Shown here: piece by piece, positions 28,944-41,539 of the stretch | How positions within the stretch are numbered: position 1 is the first letter of the stretch | Layout of the letters: each line of letters opens with the position of its first letter | Origin: Actinomycetes bacterium | Lineage (GTDB): Bacteria; Actinomycetota; CALGFH01 | Assembly (NCBI GenBank): GCA_036000965.1 | Contig: DASYUT010000186.1 | Span: 1 to 64,000 of the forward strand | Direction of reading: 5' to 3' | DNA: 64,000 nucleotides | Notes under the pieces: model-generated | The model's database searches: none | What the model saw: only the letters and a program-made list of their open reading frames with translations | Told to the model about the DNA's origin: nothing | Position numbers and translations under genes: made by a program

Positions 28944-30365
28944 TCAGGCCCCGGCCGCCGCCTGCCTGGCCAGGCGGGTCACCTCGGCGTGGAGGGTGTC
29001 CACGTACAGCTCGTGCTCGGGCTTCATCAGCACGCTGCGCAGGACGCGGGCGGCCGGGGCGTCGGGGACGAGGTCGGGGTCGCGCTGGCGCAGGCGCGCG
29101 GCCGGCATCCGCAGCGTCGACAGGAACACCGGGGACGGGTCGGTCATGGCGGCCCGGAGCAGCCGGGCCGAGGCGGCGTCGACCGCGGTGCACGACCGCT
29201 CCCGGGTGGCCGGGTAGAAGGTGACGATGTCAAGCTGCGGGTCGTTGCCGAGCAGCAGCTCGTCGCTGGCGTCGATGCGGGCGGCCCAGGCCCGGGCGGC
29301 CAGGGCCCCGGCGGCCAGCACCGGCCCGAGGCCCTTGCCGGCCCGCAGCGGGAGCACCCGCAGGGTGAGCCAGAGCGCCCCGGCGGCCGCCCCGGCCCGC
29401 GAGCACTCCAGGCTGATCTCGCCCAGGTGCAGCTCGTCGGAGGTGAAATAGGTGTAGGGCGAGTCGTGCTTGTAGAGCCGGCCCACGGACGCGTCCCGGA
29501 ACAGCACCGCCCCACACCCGTAGGGCTGCAGGCCGTGCTTGTGCGGGTCGACCACCACCGAGTCGCACTCGGCGACGGCCCGCAGCGCCCGGGCCGCGGG
29601 CGCACCGATCACCCTGCCCTCCTCGCCGGCCCAGGCCAGCAGCGCGTAGAAGCCGCCGTAGGCGGCGTCGACGTGGAGGCGGCAGCCGTAGCGGTCGCGC
29701 AGGGCGAGCACCTCGTCGACCGGGTCGACCGCGCCCAGGCCGGTCGTGCCGGTGGTGAGCACGACCGTGCCCACGGAGCCGGTCTCAAGCACCCGCTCGA
29801 GGGCGTCGGCGTCCATCCGGCCCGACCCGTCGGCCGGCACCTTGACCGTGTCGACCCCGAGCACGCCGCACATCCGCTCGTGGGTGTAGTGGGCCTCCTC
29901 GCTGAAGGCGACCGCCTTGCCCGGGTGGAGCTGCCTGGCCACCCAGAGGGCCTCGAGGTTGGCGATCGTGCCGCTCGAGGTGAGGTGGCCGAGCGCGCCG
30001 GCCGGGAGCCGGAACATCGCCGCCAGGTCGGCCACGACCTCCTTCTCCATCGCGCCGGTGGCCGGGCCGCCGTCGAGGGCGTGGTTGTTGGGGTTGATGA
30101 GCATCGCGGCCAGGTAGCCGGCCACGGCCACCGGGTGCGCGGGCTTCAGCATCTGCCCGGCGTACCTGGGGTGGAAGAACGGGTAGTTGTCCTCGAGCCG
30201 CCGGGTGTACTCCTCCCAGGCGGCGCCCAGGCGGGCGGCGTCGACGGCCAGGGCGGGATGGCGCTCGAAGGACTCGAAGCTCCCCTCCCACGACTCCCCG
30301 AACCGGAGCGCGGCGGCCACCGCGTCGTTCAGGTCCATGCGCCGCGGAGTGTCGTTCAGGTCCAT
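28944..30365 (-). CDS. PLP-dependent group II amino-acid decarboxylase family
   Basis: A 473-residue pyridoxal-phosphate enzyme of the glutamate/tyrosine/aromatic-amino-acid decarboxylase superfamily. The lysine motif is VVDPHKHGLQPYGCGAVLF; substrate/cofactor segments include HLTSSGTIANLEALW, TTGTTGLGAVDPV and LHVDAAYGGFY. The amino-acid substrate cannot be told. Two candidate ATGs (30365, 30338) lie 27 bp apart in a duplicated segment, so the protein begins MDLNDTPRRMDLNDAV or only the second half. It follows purC by 11 bp with no clear ribosome-binding site, so it may depend on translation from purC. Confidence 0.85.
   Translation of the reverse strand: MDLNDTPRRMDLNDAVAAALRFGESWEGSFESFERHPALAVDAARLGAAWEEYTRRLEDNYPFFHPRYAGQMLKPAHPVAVAGYLAAMLINPNNHALDGGPATGAMEKEVVADLAAMFRLPAGALGHLTSSGTIANLEALWVARQLHPGKAVAFSEEAHYTHERMCGVLGVDTVKVPADGSGRMDADALERVLETGSVGTVVLTTGTTGLGAVDPVDEVLALRDRYGCRLHVDAAYGGFYALLAWAGEEGRVIGAPAARALRAVAECDSVVVDPHKHGLQPYGCGAVLFRDASVGRLYKHDSPYTYFTSDELHLGEISLECSRAGAAAGALWLTLRVLPLRAGKGLGPVLAAGALAARAWAARIDASDELLLGNDPQLDIVTFYPATRERSCTAVDAASARLLRAAMTDPSPVFLSTLRMPAARLRQRDPDLVPDAPAARVLRSVLMKPEHELYVDTLHAEVTRLARQAAAGA
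30336..30365 (-). repeat. 27-bp duplication of the decarboxylase start
   Basis: The minus-strand sequence CGGCGCATGGACCTGAACGA occurs twice with 27-bp period, each with an in-frame ATG (30365, 30338). Confidence 0.85.
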
Positions 30366-30376
30366 GCGCCGCGAGG

Positions 30377-31269
<893 letters not shown>

Positions 31270-31273
<4 letters not shown>

Positions 31274-32637
31274 GGCGCTCCTCCTTTGAATGCCTGGTCC
31301 TGGGTGCGCCCGCCCTGGTCCCGGATCGCCTCCAGACGGTCGAAGATGGGGTCGGCGTGGGCGACGAACCGGGCCGGGTCGAGGGCCGCGTCGAGGGCCG
31401 CTCCGCTCTCCCCGGCTCCGGTCTCCCCGAACGCGTCTGCAACGCCCGCCTCGGCGAGCAGCAGGTCGCGGAACCCGCCCTTGCCCTCCCAGGCCGCCAT
31501 CGCCGCCCGCTGCACCGCGGCGTACGCGTCCTCCCTGGTCCAGCCCTTGTCGACCAGGGCGAGCAAGGCGGCCGAGGAGCCGGCCAGCCCGCCGGACGCC
31601 TCGAGGTTGGCGCGCATGCGCTCTGGGAACACCCGCAGGCCGGCCACCAGCCAGGCTGCCCGTTCCAGGCCGTAGTCGAGCACGCAGCAGGCGTCCGGGA
31701 GCACCACCCGCTCCACCGAGGAGTGGGAGATGTCACGCTCGTGCCACAGGGCGACGTCCTCGAGCCCGCTCGCGGCGTAGCCGCGGAGCAGCCGGGCCAC
31801 GCCGGTGAGGCGCTCGGCCACGACCGGGTTGCGCTTGTGGGGCATGGCCGACGAGCCCTTCTGGCCCTCCGCGAACGGCTCCTCCACCTCCCGGACCTCG
31901 GTGCGCTGCAGGTGCCGGACCTCGACCGCGAGCCGCTCCAGGTTCGCCCCGGCGACCGCCAGGACGGCGAGCAGCTCGGCGTGGCGGTCGCGCGCCACCA
32001 CCTGGGTCGGTGCCGGCTCCGGACGGAGCCCCAGGTCGGCCAGGACCTCGGCCTCCACGTCGGGTGGCAGGTTCGAGTAGGTTCCGACCGCCCCGGAGAC
32101 CGTCCCCACCGCGACCGCCTCGCGGGCGGCGGCGAGGCGTCGCCGGTCCCGGTCGAAGGCGAACGCGTGCCCGGCCAGCTTCAGCCCGAAGGTGGTCGGC
32201 TCGGCGGCCACACCGTGGGTGCGGCCGAGGCAGAGCGTGTCGCGGTGTTCGAGCGCGCGGTCGCGCAGGGCCTCCACCAGCCGGTCGAGCCGGCTCATGA
32301 GGAGGTCGCAGGCGCGGGTGAGCTGCAGCCCGAGCGCGGTGTCGAGCAGGTCGGAGGAGGTCATGCCGTAGTGGACGTGCCTGGCGGCCGGGCCGATGCC
32401 CTCGCCGTAGGCGGTGAGGAAGGCCAGGGTGTCGTGGTGGAGCTGGCCGTCGAGCTCGTGGACGCGCTCGGGCGGCGGCGGCGGTGCGAGCTCGACGGCG
32501 GCGAGGTCCTCCGCCGGCACCAGCCCGCGGCGGGCCCGGGCCCGCACCACCGCGACCTCGACCTGCGCGAACAGCCGGAACCGCTCGGCCTCGCTCCAGA
32601 CCGCGCCCATCTCCGGGAGGACGTAGCGAGGGATCAC
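31270..32637 (-). CDS. purB: Adenylosuccinate lyase
   Basis: Lyase that removes fumarate from SAICAR and from adenylosuccinate. The 455-residue product from GTG 32637 begins VIPRYVLPEMGAVWSEAERF, as in the family. Catalytic segments: YGMTSSDLLDTAL, GRTHGVAAEPTTFGLK and the signature GSSAMPHKRNPVVAE. An earlier in-frame start (32700) would add a non-conserved stretch. The ribosome-binding site is weak (AAAGGG). Overlaps purC by 4 bp. Confidence 0.96.
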
Positions 32638-32722
32638 GGCGGACCCTTTCGGGAAGCCCGGGGGGGCCGGGCCGTCGGCGCGCTGAGCTGGTCGTGACAA
32701 GCGTAGCCGCCCACGCGGGGCG

Positions 32723-33190
32723 CTACAGGCGCAGCCCCTCCGAGAGCTGGTGCTTGAAGTCCCGAAGCTGCTTGCGCAGCCCCTGGTCGGCGGTGGCGAG
32801 GATCTGTACGGCGAGGATCCCGGCGTTGGCGGCGGCGTCCAGCCCCACGGTGGCCACCGGTACCCCGGACGGCATCTGCACGATCGAGTAGAGGGCGTCC
32901 GCGCCGGCCAGGTGCTGGCTGAAGATCGGCAGGCCGATGACGGGCAGGGTGGTGTGGGCGGCGATGACGCCGGGGAGCGCGGCCGACCGGCCGGCCGCGG
33001 CGATGACGACCTGGAGGCCCCGGTCCTCGGCGCTGGCCGCGTAGTCGGCGACCCGCCGGGGGCTGCGATGGGCGCTCGCGATCTCGATCTCGTAGTCGAC
33101 CCCGAACTTCTCGAGCATGACGGCGGCCGCCTTGGCCTTCTCCTCGTCGGAGCTGGAGCCCAGGACGATCCCTACCCGTGGCTGCGGCAT
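32723..33190 (-). CDS. purE: N5-CAIR mutase / AIR carboxylase PurE
   Basis: Catalyses carboxylation chemistry giving CAIR. The 155 residues start at ATG 33190 (GAGGAG 5 nt upstream) and contain VGIVLGSSSDEEKAKAA, the catalytic ASAHRSPRRV and ALYSIVQMPSGVPVATVG. Most of the chain resembles class I mutases. The usual AGGAAHLPG loop, however, is AAGRSAALPGVIAAHT; the AGRS element is a feature of class II carboxylases. purK, which makes N5-CAIR, is not in the window. Which substrate is used is therefore uncertain. Confidence 0.95.
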   Translation of the reverse strand: MPQPRVGIVLGSSSDEEKAKAAAVMLEKFGVDYEIEIASAHRSPRRVADYAASAEDRGLQVVIAAAGRSAALPGVIAAHTTLPVIGLPIFSQHLAGADALYSIVQMPSGVPVATVGLDAAANAGILAVQILATADQGLRKQLRDFKHQLSEGLRL

Positions 33191-33340
33191 TCCCACTCCT
33201 CGCGCGGTGCATGGCCGGTCGGCGCATTCTATGCCGGCCCCGCCCGTACCTGGCGACTTGCGGTCGACCGAAGAGCGCGCAGAATACCTTTCGCGCTACT
33301 TGATTGTTTCGATCTTGTCGTCTGGCTATGAGGAGGCGGG

Positions 33341-34246
33341 ATGCACCGGCGGGATCTCGGCATCGGAGCGGCCGTGGTGGTGGCCGCCGTCCTGATGGTG
33401 ACGGCCGGCTTCGAGATCGGGTCCCGGGCCCGCGCCCGCCAGTCGGCCAGCTCGTCCGGGGCGCCTGCCGCAGCGCCGGCCAGCACGGTCGCGGGCACGG
33501 ACGCGACCTCCGGCACGGACGCAGGCTCCGGCGCGCCGGTCCCCGGCCGGAGCACCACCGGCACGGGCGGGCCGGGCGGGCCAGGGTCGGCCGGGCCCAC
33601 CGTGGGAGCCCCCGTCCCGGCCTCCGGGCGGCTGCTCGCCGCGCCCCCGGTCCGGGCCAGGGTCGTCGCCCGCAGCGGCGGCCTGGCCTGCGCCCAGCTC
33701 CAGGTCCGGGTGACCGGGCTCGTGCCCACGGCGTGCGGCCGGGCGAGCCTGGCCCCGAGCGGGCGGCCGGTCGTCTGGGTGAGCGGTCGCGCCCCCGGCT
33801 CGCGGGCCCTGGGCCTCCAGGTCTGGTCGCCCACTGGGAGCGGCACCTGGGAGCGGTCCCTGGCCGCGACCGAGCCGAGGGCGGGCAGGACCTGGGCGGC
33901 GATCCGGGTGGCCACGCCCGCGCTGTCGGCGGGCGGCCGGACGCTCCTGGCCCAGTTCCGCTCCCAGGGCCCGGGCGCGCTGCTCGCCTACGACCTGGTC
34001 GGCTTCCCAGGCGGTGGCCCGCCGGCCGTGGTCGCCCACCGCGACCACCTGGCCCACGGCACCGTCCGGGTGACGGTGACGGCGACCGGCACCGCCGTCC
34101 TGGACGACTACGCGGCCAGGAGCGAGGCTGTCGGGGAGCCGCCTGGCGGCGCCGCCTCGGGCAGGCTCGTCCACACGCGGATCGGCCTGGTCGCCGGCGC
34201 CTTCCGGTACCTCGCGCACGACCGGGTGTCCACGCCCGGCCCGTAG
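33341..34246 (+). CDS. Membrane-anchored or secreted protein of unknown function
   Basis: A 301-residue protein with an N-terminal membrane helix or signal peptide (about 6-27, DLGIGAAVVVAAVLMVTAGF) and then a Ser/Thr/Gly/Pro linker (about 30-95) resembling a cell-wall-spanning spacer. The remainder is a beta-rich domain with VRARVVARSGGLACAQLQVR and VRVTVTATGTAVLDDY. No family recognised. ATG 33341 has GAGGAGG upstream. Divergent from purE, convergent with an orphan kinase across a repeat array. Confidence 0.7.
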   Translation: MHRRDLGIGAAVVVAAVLMVTAGFEIGSRARARQSASSSGAPAAAPASTVAGTDATSGTDAGSGAPVPGRSTTGTGGPGGPGSAGPTVGAPVPASGRLLAAPPVRARVVARSGGLACAQLQVRVTGLVPTACGRASLAPSGRPVVWVSGRAPGSRALGLQVWSPTGSGTWERSLAATEPRAGRTWAAIRVATPALSAGGRTLLAQFRSQGPGALLAYDLVGFPGGGPPAVVAHRDHLAHGTVRVTVTATGTAVLDDYAARSEAVGEPPGGAASGRLVHTRIGLVAGAFRYLAHDRVSTPGP

Positions 34247-34261
34247 CCGCCGGCGACGGGC

Positions 34262-34490
34262 CGACCGCGACCTGCTCCGGCCGGCCGGGCCGGACCAGGC
34301 CACAGGTCAGACAGCCACCCGGCGGACCAGGCTTCGGGTCAGGCAGCCACCCGGGCCGCACCGGCCACGGGGTCAGACAACCACCCGGGCGCACCAGCCA
34401 CGGGACCAGATGGGCAGCCGGGCCGGACCAGGCCACGGGACCAGGTGGGCAGCCGGGCCGGACCAGGCCACGGGGTCAGATGGGCAGCCG
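34262..34490. repeat. Six-to-seven-copy ~33-35-bp repeat between convergent genes
   Basis: Variants of GGGCAGCCGGGCCGGACCAG, with GCCACGGGGTCAGAT following, are reiterated across the gap. The last three copies begin at 34411, 34446 and 34481 (period 35) and earlier copies are more diverged (GCCACCCGG variants). The array runs into the final codons of the minus-strand kinase gene. Confidence 0.85.
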
Positions 34491-35843
34491 GGCGCGGACC
34501 CCGTAGGTGCCATCGAGCCAGGGCCCGGCCCCGGCGGGGGCCGAGGGCCCCGTCCCGGCGGCGCCCGGCCCGGCGGCGGACCGGGGCCGCATCCAGCCCA
34601 GGTTCTCGCGCCGGCCCGCCTCGGGATCGACCTCCCAGCTGCCGGCGTCCTCGGTCACCACCAGCTCGAGGTCGTCGACGCCGTAGCGGATCACGAGCTG
34701 GGGCCGGACCGGGCCGGCGTGCTTGAGGCAGTTGGTGAGGGCCTCCTGCACGATACGGTAGGCCGACCCGTCCACCTCGGCGGGCAGCGGCCGGGCATCG
34801 CCCTCGACCACGACGTCCACTGGCAGCCCGGCCATCTTCACCTCGGTGACCAGGGCTCCGAGCTGGCTCATGGCCGACGGCGAGGCCGGCGGCACCACCA
34901 CCGGGTCCTCCGGCCGGAGCACGTCGGCGGCCCGGCGCAGCTCGGCGAGGGTCTGCTCGCCGGTCTTCCTGATGAAGTCGATCGCGTCCATGGGCGGTGC
35001 GGCGCCGACCGGCAGGGCGCGCTCGGCCACCTTCGCCTGGGCGACGATCATGCTGAGGTTGGCCGTGACCGTCTCGTGCAGCTCCCGGGTGATGCGGGCG
35101 CGCTCGTCGGCGACCGCCTCCCGGGCCAGGTAGCCGAGCTCCCGCTCCAGGCGGGCGGCCCGGTCCTCGACCAGCGCGGTGTGGGTCCGCCGGATGCGCA
35201 GCTCGGCGCCCATGATCCAGGCCACGGCGAACAGCACCTGCAGCAGCGCGAAGAGCTCGAACCCCATCCGGCCCTGGAAGGTGAGGGCGAGGACGACGCA
35301 CGCGAACCCAGCAGCCGCGGCGAGCACCGCCCGGGCGTCGTACCTGGAGGCCACCGTGTAGAAGGCGACCAGGGCCCCGAGGTCGGCTCCGGTGAACGGG
35401 TAGTGGAGCAGGTGGTAGGCGATGGTCGCGAGCTCGACGACGATGAGCACGGTGAGGGGGCTCCGCCGGCGCCAGGTGATCGGCGTGGTCTGGAACATGA
35501 CCAGCACCGCGGCCAGCGCCGGGGGGGAGGAGGTGGTGGCAGGGGCCGGCTCGGACTCCACAGCGGCCAGGAGCCCGACCACACCGAGCACGACCAGCGC
35601 GAAGGCGAGCAGGCCGTCGGCCAGCAGGGGGTCGATCTCGAACGCGTGCCGGATCGAGAGCCGCGAGCGGCTCAGCGCAGACGCCCCGGCAGAGCGGCTG
35701 CCCTCTGCATTCCGGTTCGTGGCAGACCCTTTCTGGCCCAGGACCCACGGCGGCGAGCTCGGTCCGGACCAACTCGGGGATGGAACGATCGGTTCACTCC
35801 ATGGACACGGTCGGTTCAGTACAGGGACGAAGAGTACAAACAT
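34476..35843 (-). CDS. Orphan sensor histidine kinase (HisKA_3), degenerate ATPase end
   Basis: Membrane kinase-like protein, about 455 residues; the start is uncertain (ATG 35843 used; a later start before IRHAFEIDPLLADGLLAFAL is possible). Four or more hydrophobic helices occupy about residues 70-215, then a HisKA_3 box RARITRELHETVTANLSMIV (His-Glu in place of His-Asp) and an N-box SAYRIVQEALTNCLKHA. The expected glycine-rich G1/G2 boxes are not recognisable; the C-terminus is instead low-complexity Gly/Ala/Pro ending GTYGVRARLPI. No response regulator is adjacent. Confidence 0.75.
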   Translation of the reverse strand: MFVLFVPVLNRPCPWSEPIVPSPSWSGPSSPPWVLGQKGSATNRNAEGSRSAGASALSRSRLSIRHAFEIDPLLADGLLAFALVVLGVVGLLAAVESEPAPATTSSPPALAAVLVMFQTTPITWRRRSPLTVLIVVELATIAYHLLHYPFTGADLGALVAFYTVASRYDARAVLAAAAGFACVVLALTFQGRMGFELFALLQVLFAVAWIMGAELRIRRTHTALVEDRAARLERELGYLAREAVADERARITRELHETVTANLSMIVAQAKVAERALPVGAAPPMDAIDFIRKTGEQTLAELRRAADVLRPEDPVVVPPASPSAMSQLGALVTEVKMAGLPVDVVVEGDARPLPAEVDGSAYRIVQEALTNCLKHAGPVRPQLVIRYGVDDLELVVTEDAGSWEVDPEAGRRENLGWMRPRSAAGPGAAGTGPSAPAGAGPWLDGTYGVRARLPI

Positions 35844-35897
35844 AAGGGATGCCCCGTGCAACTCGTAGGGCGTAAACGGACTCCTGGGTAGGACCGG

Positions 35898-36482
35898 TCA
35901 GATCGGCGAGCAGGCGCCCTCGTCCGGTGGCGACGCCAGCAGGCCGAGTCGCTCCAGGGCCGCGGTGATGTAGGCGTGCTTGGCCTTGGAGAAGGCCACC
36001 GAGTTGGTCACCCCGCGGGTCACGATGTCGCGCTTGAGCGTGGCGTACCCGAGCCGCAGGCAGGGATCGGCCCGCAGGGCGTCACGGAAGCCGCGCATCG
36101 CTGCCACCTCCGGGCTGGAGGCGGGAACGACGTGGACGTGCACCCGGTACGGCTTGTCGCCGTGGCGGAGGACCCCCTGAAGCATGGGCCGGGTGGGCGG
36201 GAACGCCTCGCGGATGGTCTGGCGCTGGAAGCCGATGCCGACCAGGGCGTCGGCGATCTCGGGGATCTCCGCCTCGGGCGCCGGCACCAGCAGGTCGATC
36301 GTGCCCTTGCCGGCCATGCCAGGAACCGCCGAGCTGCCGACGTGCTCGACGGCCGTGCCGGGACGGCACGCCGCAATCAGCCCGGCGAGCCGCTCGGCCA
36401 CGGCCGCAGCCGCCGGGTCGTGCTCGCGGACCTCGACCGGGACGTAGTCGTACTGCTCGATGCAGCGCTCGTCGGCACGCAT
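35898..36482 (-). CDS. GrpB family (UPF0157) nucleotidyltransferase-like protein
   Basis: A 194-residue GrpB/UPF0157 protein, related to minimal nucleotidyltransferases; cellular role unknown. Family motifs are VEHVGSSAVPGMAGKGTIDLLV, RVHVHVV and FRDALRADPCLRLGYATLKRDI. Start at ATG 36482 (MRADERCIEQYDYVPVEV) with a GGGGGG stretch 6 nt upstream; the longer frame is unsupported. It stands alone between the orphan kinase and purD. Confidence 0.88.
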   Translation of the reverse strand: MRADERCIEQYDYVPVEVREHDPAAAAVAERLAGLIAACRPGTAVEHVGSSAVPGMAGKGTIDLLVPAPEAEIPEIADALVGIGFQRQTIREAFPPTRPMLQGVLRHGDKPYRVHVHVVPASSPEVAAMRGFRDALRADPCLRLGYATLKRDIVTRGVTNSVAFSKAKHAYITAALERLGLLASPPDEGACSPI

Positions 36483-36779
36483 GCGGAACCCCCCAGCGCC
36501 CCCTCTCGGCAGTGCGTCCCCGCGGGTGGCAGGCGGCACCACGTGGGAAATATACCTCAAACACCGACAAACGAATCAAGGGCCCGCATCCGGTCGGACG
36601 GGTGGGGCCAGCCCATCTGGCGTGCAGAGGAGAGCCCGGGCGACCGCCCGCGGCTCCTGGGAGCCTGAGCGGCCGCGCAACCCCCTGGAGACCGCCCGCG
36701 CCCTCTGGAAGCCTGGGGCCACCCCGCGCCCCTGGAAGCGCCTCGGGCCACCGCGAGCGCCCCGGGCCCCGGACCCCGA
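36483..36779. other. Intergenic region with degenerate repeats downstream of purD
   Basis: About 300 bp with no supported gene. 36640-36775 holds diverged copies of a CCTGGAAGC-containing unit (CCCCTGGAGACCGCCCGCG, CTCTGGAAGCCTGGGGCCAC, CCCTGGAAGCGCCTCGGGCC) between the purD stop and GrpB gene. An AT-richer patch near 36548-36580 may hold the GrpB promoter. Confidence 0.55.
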
Positions 36780-38048
36780 TCAGCCGCCGGCGACGTCGCG
36801 GCGCCAGTGGGCACCCTCGAACCAGATCCGCTCCACCGCCTCGTAGGCCAGGGCCCGGGCTGCCGGGGCGCCGTGGCCGAGCGCGCTGACCGCGAGCACC
36901 CGGCCCCCGGCGGTGACCGTCCGTCCCCCGGGGCCCGCGCTGGTCCCGGCGTGGAAGACCTGCACCCCCGGGGCAGGCGCGGAGTCGAGCCCGTGGATCT
37001 CGAGGCCGCGACGGTAGGGGCCCGGGTACCCGCCGGAGGCGAGCACGACGGTCACGCAGGCGCGTGGGTCCCACGCGAGCCGGACGCCGGCCAGGCGCCC
37101 CGGAGGGCCGGCCGTGGCCCGCAGCAGCCCGGCCAGGTCGCTGGCCAGCCTCGGCACCACCACCTGGGTCTCAGGGTCACCGAAGCGGCAGTTGAACTCG
37201 ATCACCTTCGGCCCAGTGGCGGTCAGGACCAGCCCGGCGTAGAGCAGGCCCTGGTAGGGGGTGCCGCGGCGGGCCAGCTCGGCCACGGTCGGCTCGAGGA
37301 TCGTGGTCCGCACCTGGTCGACGAGGGCGTCGGGCACGTCGGCGAGCGGCGAGTAGGCGCCCATGCCACCGGTGTTCGGACCGGTGTCGCCGTCCCCGAC
37401 CCGCTTGTAGTCGCGGGCGGGCGCGAGGGGGACCACGGTCTTCCCGTCGCTGAGCGCGAACAGGCTCGCCTCCAGCCCGTCGAGGTGCTCCTCCAGCAGG
37501 ATGCGGGCGCCGGCCTCGCCGTGGACCCCGCCCAGCAGGGCGTCCTCGACCGCGGCCCTGGCCGTGGCGTGGTCGCCGGTGACCGTGACCCCCTTGCCGG
37601 CGGCCAGGCCGTCGGCCTTCACCACCCAGGGCGGGCCGAAGTCGTCGAGCGCCTTGACCGCGGCGGACGCGTCGGTGAACGCCTCGGCCGCCGCGGTCGG
37701 GACCCCCGCGGATGCCATCACGTCCTTGGCGAACGCCTTGGAGCCCTCGATCCGGGCAGCGGCTGCGGTGGGGCCGAACACGGCCAGGCCCTGCCTGGCG
37801 AGCACGTCGGCCACCCCGGCGACCAGCGGCGCCTCCGGGCCGATCACGGTCAGGTCGACCGCCTCGCGAGTGGCCCAGGCGGCCAAGGCGGCGCCGTCGG
37901 TGACCGGGACCCCTGGCACGTTCTGGGCCACCGCGGCCGTGCCGGCGTTGCCGGGCACGGCGAACAGCCGCTCGACCTCAGGGCTGGCCGCGAGCGCGGC
38001 GAGCAGGGCGTGCTCCCGCCCACCGCCACCGACGACCGCGACGCGCAC
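36780..38048 (-). CDS. purD: Phosphoribosylamine-glycine ligase
   Basis: GAR synthetase, the second step of purine synthesis: joins phosphoribosylamine to glycine with ATP. The 422-residue ATP-grasp enzyme has VAVVGGGGREHALLAAL, VIGPEAPLVAGVAD, WVVKADGLAAGKGVTV, LLEEHLDGLEASLFAL and the signature EFNCRFGDPETQVVVP. GTG start at 38048, 3 bp after the purA stop, so the two are co-transcribed. Confidence 0.97.
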   Translation of the reverse strand: MRVAVVGGGGREHALLAALAASPEVERLFAVPGNAGTAAVAQNVPGVPVTDGAALAAWATREAVDLTVIGPEAPLVAGVADVLARQGLAVFGPTAAAARIEGSKAFAKDVMASAGVPTAAAEAFTDASAAVKALDDFGPPWVVKADGLAAGKGVTVTGDHATARAAVEDALLGGVHGEAGARILLEEHLDGLEASLFALSDGKTVVPLAPARDYKRVGDGDTGPNTGGMGAYSPLADVPDALVDQVRTTILEPTVAELARRGTPYQGLLYAGLVLTATGPKVIEFNCRFGDPETQVVVPRLASDLAGLLRATAGPPGRLAGVRLAWDPRACVTVVLASGGYPGPYRRGLEIHGLDSAPAPGVQVFHAGTSAGPGGRTVTAGGRVLAVSALGHGAPAARALAYEAVERIWFEGAHWRRDVAGG

Positions 38049-38051
38049 CGC

Positions 38052-40699
<2,648 letters not shown>

Positions 40700-40704
40700 A
40701 TCCG

Positions 40705-41145
40705 CTACCTCGCTGTCACGTAGTCCGCCACGCTGGTCGCCCAGATGCCGGCGAAGGTGAGGAACAGGGCCGTGCCGATCCAGGGCAGCAGGTCGTCGCC
40801 CCTCCGCAGCACCCGCAGGAGCGCGAACTTGGCCGCCAGGATCACCAACACCAGCGTCCCGAACACCGAGTGCAGCAGCACGCGGGTCGGCGACGTGGGG
40901 CCCGCCGGTCCGGCCACGCAGGACACGGCGACCAGCACCGCCACCAGCACCGCCCCCCGGCCGACGATGCGGTGGGCCCGGGCCGCGGCGCCGGGGCTGA
41001 CCGACGGGAACGGCGTCACCCCCCACAGCCGTGCGGCGAGCAGGACCTGCAGCCCGGCCAGGCAGAACACCACGGTCGAGCCGACGACCTTCCACAGCAG
41101 CAGGTTGTTGCCGGTGAGGTCGTTCAGCAGACCGATGACGTCCAC
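40705..41145 (-). CDS. Four-helix membrane protein (DUF6529-like)
   Basis: A 146-residue integral membrane protein with four hydrophobic helices (near 18-38, 62-82, 90-108, 120-140) and several histidines (AHRIVGRG, LHSVFG) that could bind heme, reminiscent of small cytochrome-b-like or DUF6529 proteins; the assignment is tentative. It lies between two cupredoxin genes with gaps of 5 and 10 bp, so it may pass electrons to them. Confidence 0.75.
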   Translation of the reverse strand: MDVIGLLNDLTGNNLLLWKVVGSTVVFCLAGLQVLLAARLWGVTPFPSVSPGAAARAHRIVGRGAVLVAVLVAVSCVAGPAGPTSPTRVLLHSVFGTLVLVILAAKFALLRVLRRGDDLLPWIGTALFLTFAGIWATSVADYVTAR

Positions 41146-41155
41146 GCGTCCTCCT

Positions 41156-41539
41156 TCACCCGGAGAGCAGGATCTTGGCCTTCATGCTCGGATGGATCGT
41201 GCAGATGTAGTCGAGCGGCTGGCTGACGACGAGCTTGAAGGACTTGCCCGGGTTGATCGTTCCGGAGTCGACCCCCAGGGCTTCAGCGGTCACCGTGTGC
41301 GGCGCGACGTCGCGGTTCTCGAACAGCACCTCGGTGCCTGGGGGGACGGTCAGCGTCTCTGGCGCGAACGCGACGTTCTCCATGCTGACCACCGGCGCGG
41401 CAGCGCCCACCGCCTCGCCAGCGGACGCCGCGGCGCGCTTGGCCGGGCGGTTCTCCCTGACCATCGCGGCCGGGCCCGCGACGGCGAGCGCAAGGAACCC
41501 GATGACGATGCCGACCCACACCACGCGCCTTGCGTCCAC
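41156..41539 (-). CDS. Membrane-anchored single cupredoxin
   Basis: A 127-residue protein from GTG 41539. An N-terminal membrane helix (about 6-27, VVWVGIVIGFLALAVAGPAAM) precedes one plastocyanin-like domain with copper ligands PHTVT (His) and CTIHPSM (Cys, His, Met). First gene of the three-gene cupredoxin cluster; the short gaps suggest one operon. The upstream in-frame extension lacks a start with a good ribosome-binding site. Confidence 0.83.
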   Translation of the reverse strand: MDARRVVWVGIVIGFLALAVAGPAAMVRENRPAKRAAASAGEAVGAAAPVVSMENVAFAPETLTVPPGTEVLFENRDVAPHTVTAEALGVDSGTINPGKSFKLVVSQPLDYICTIHPSMKAKILLSG

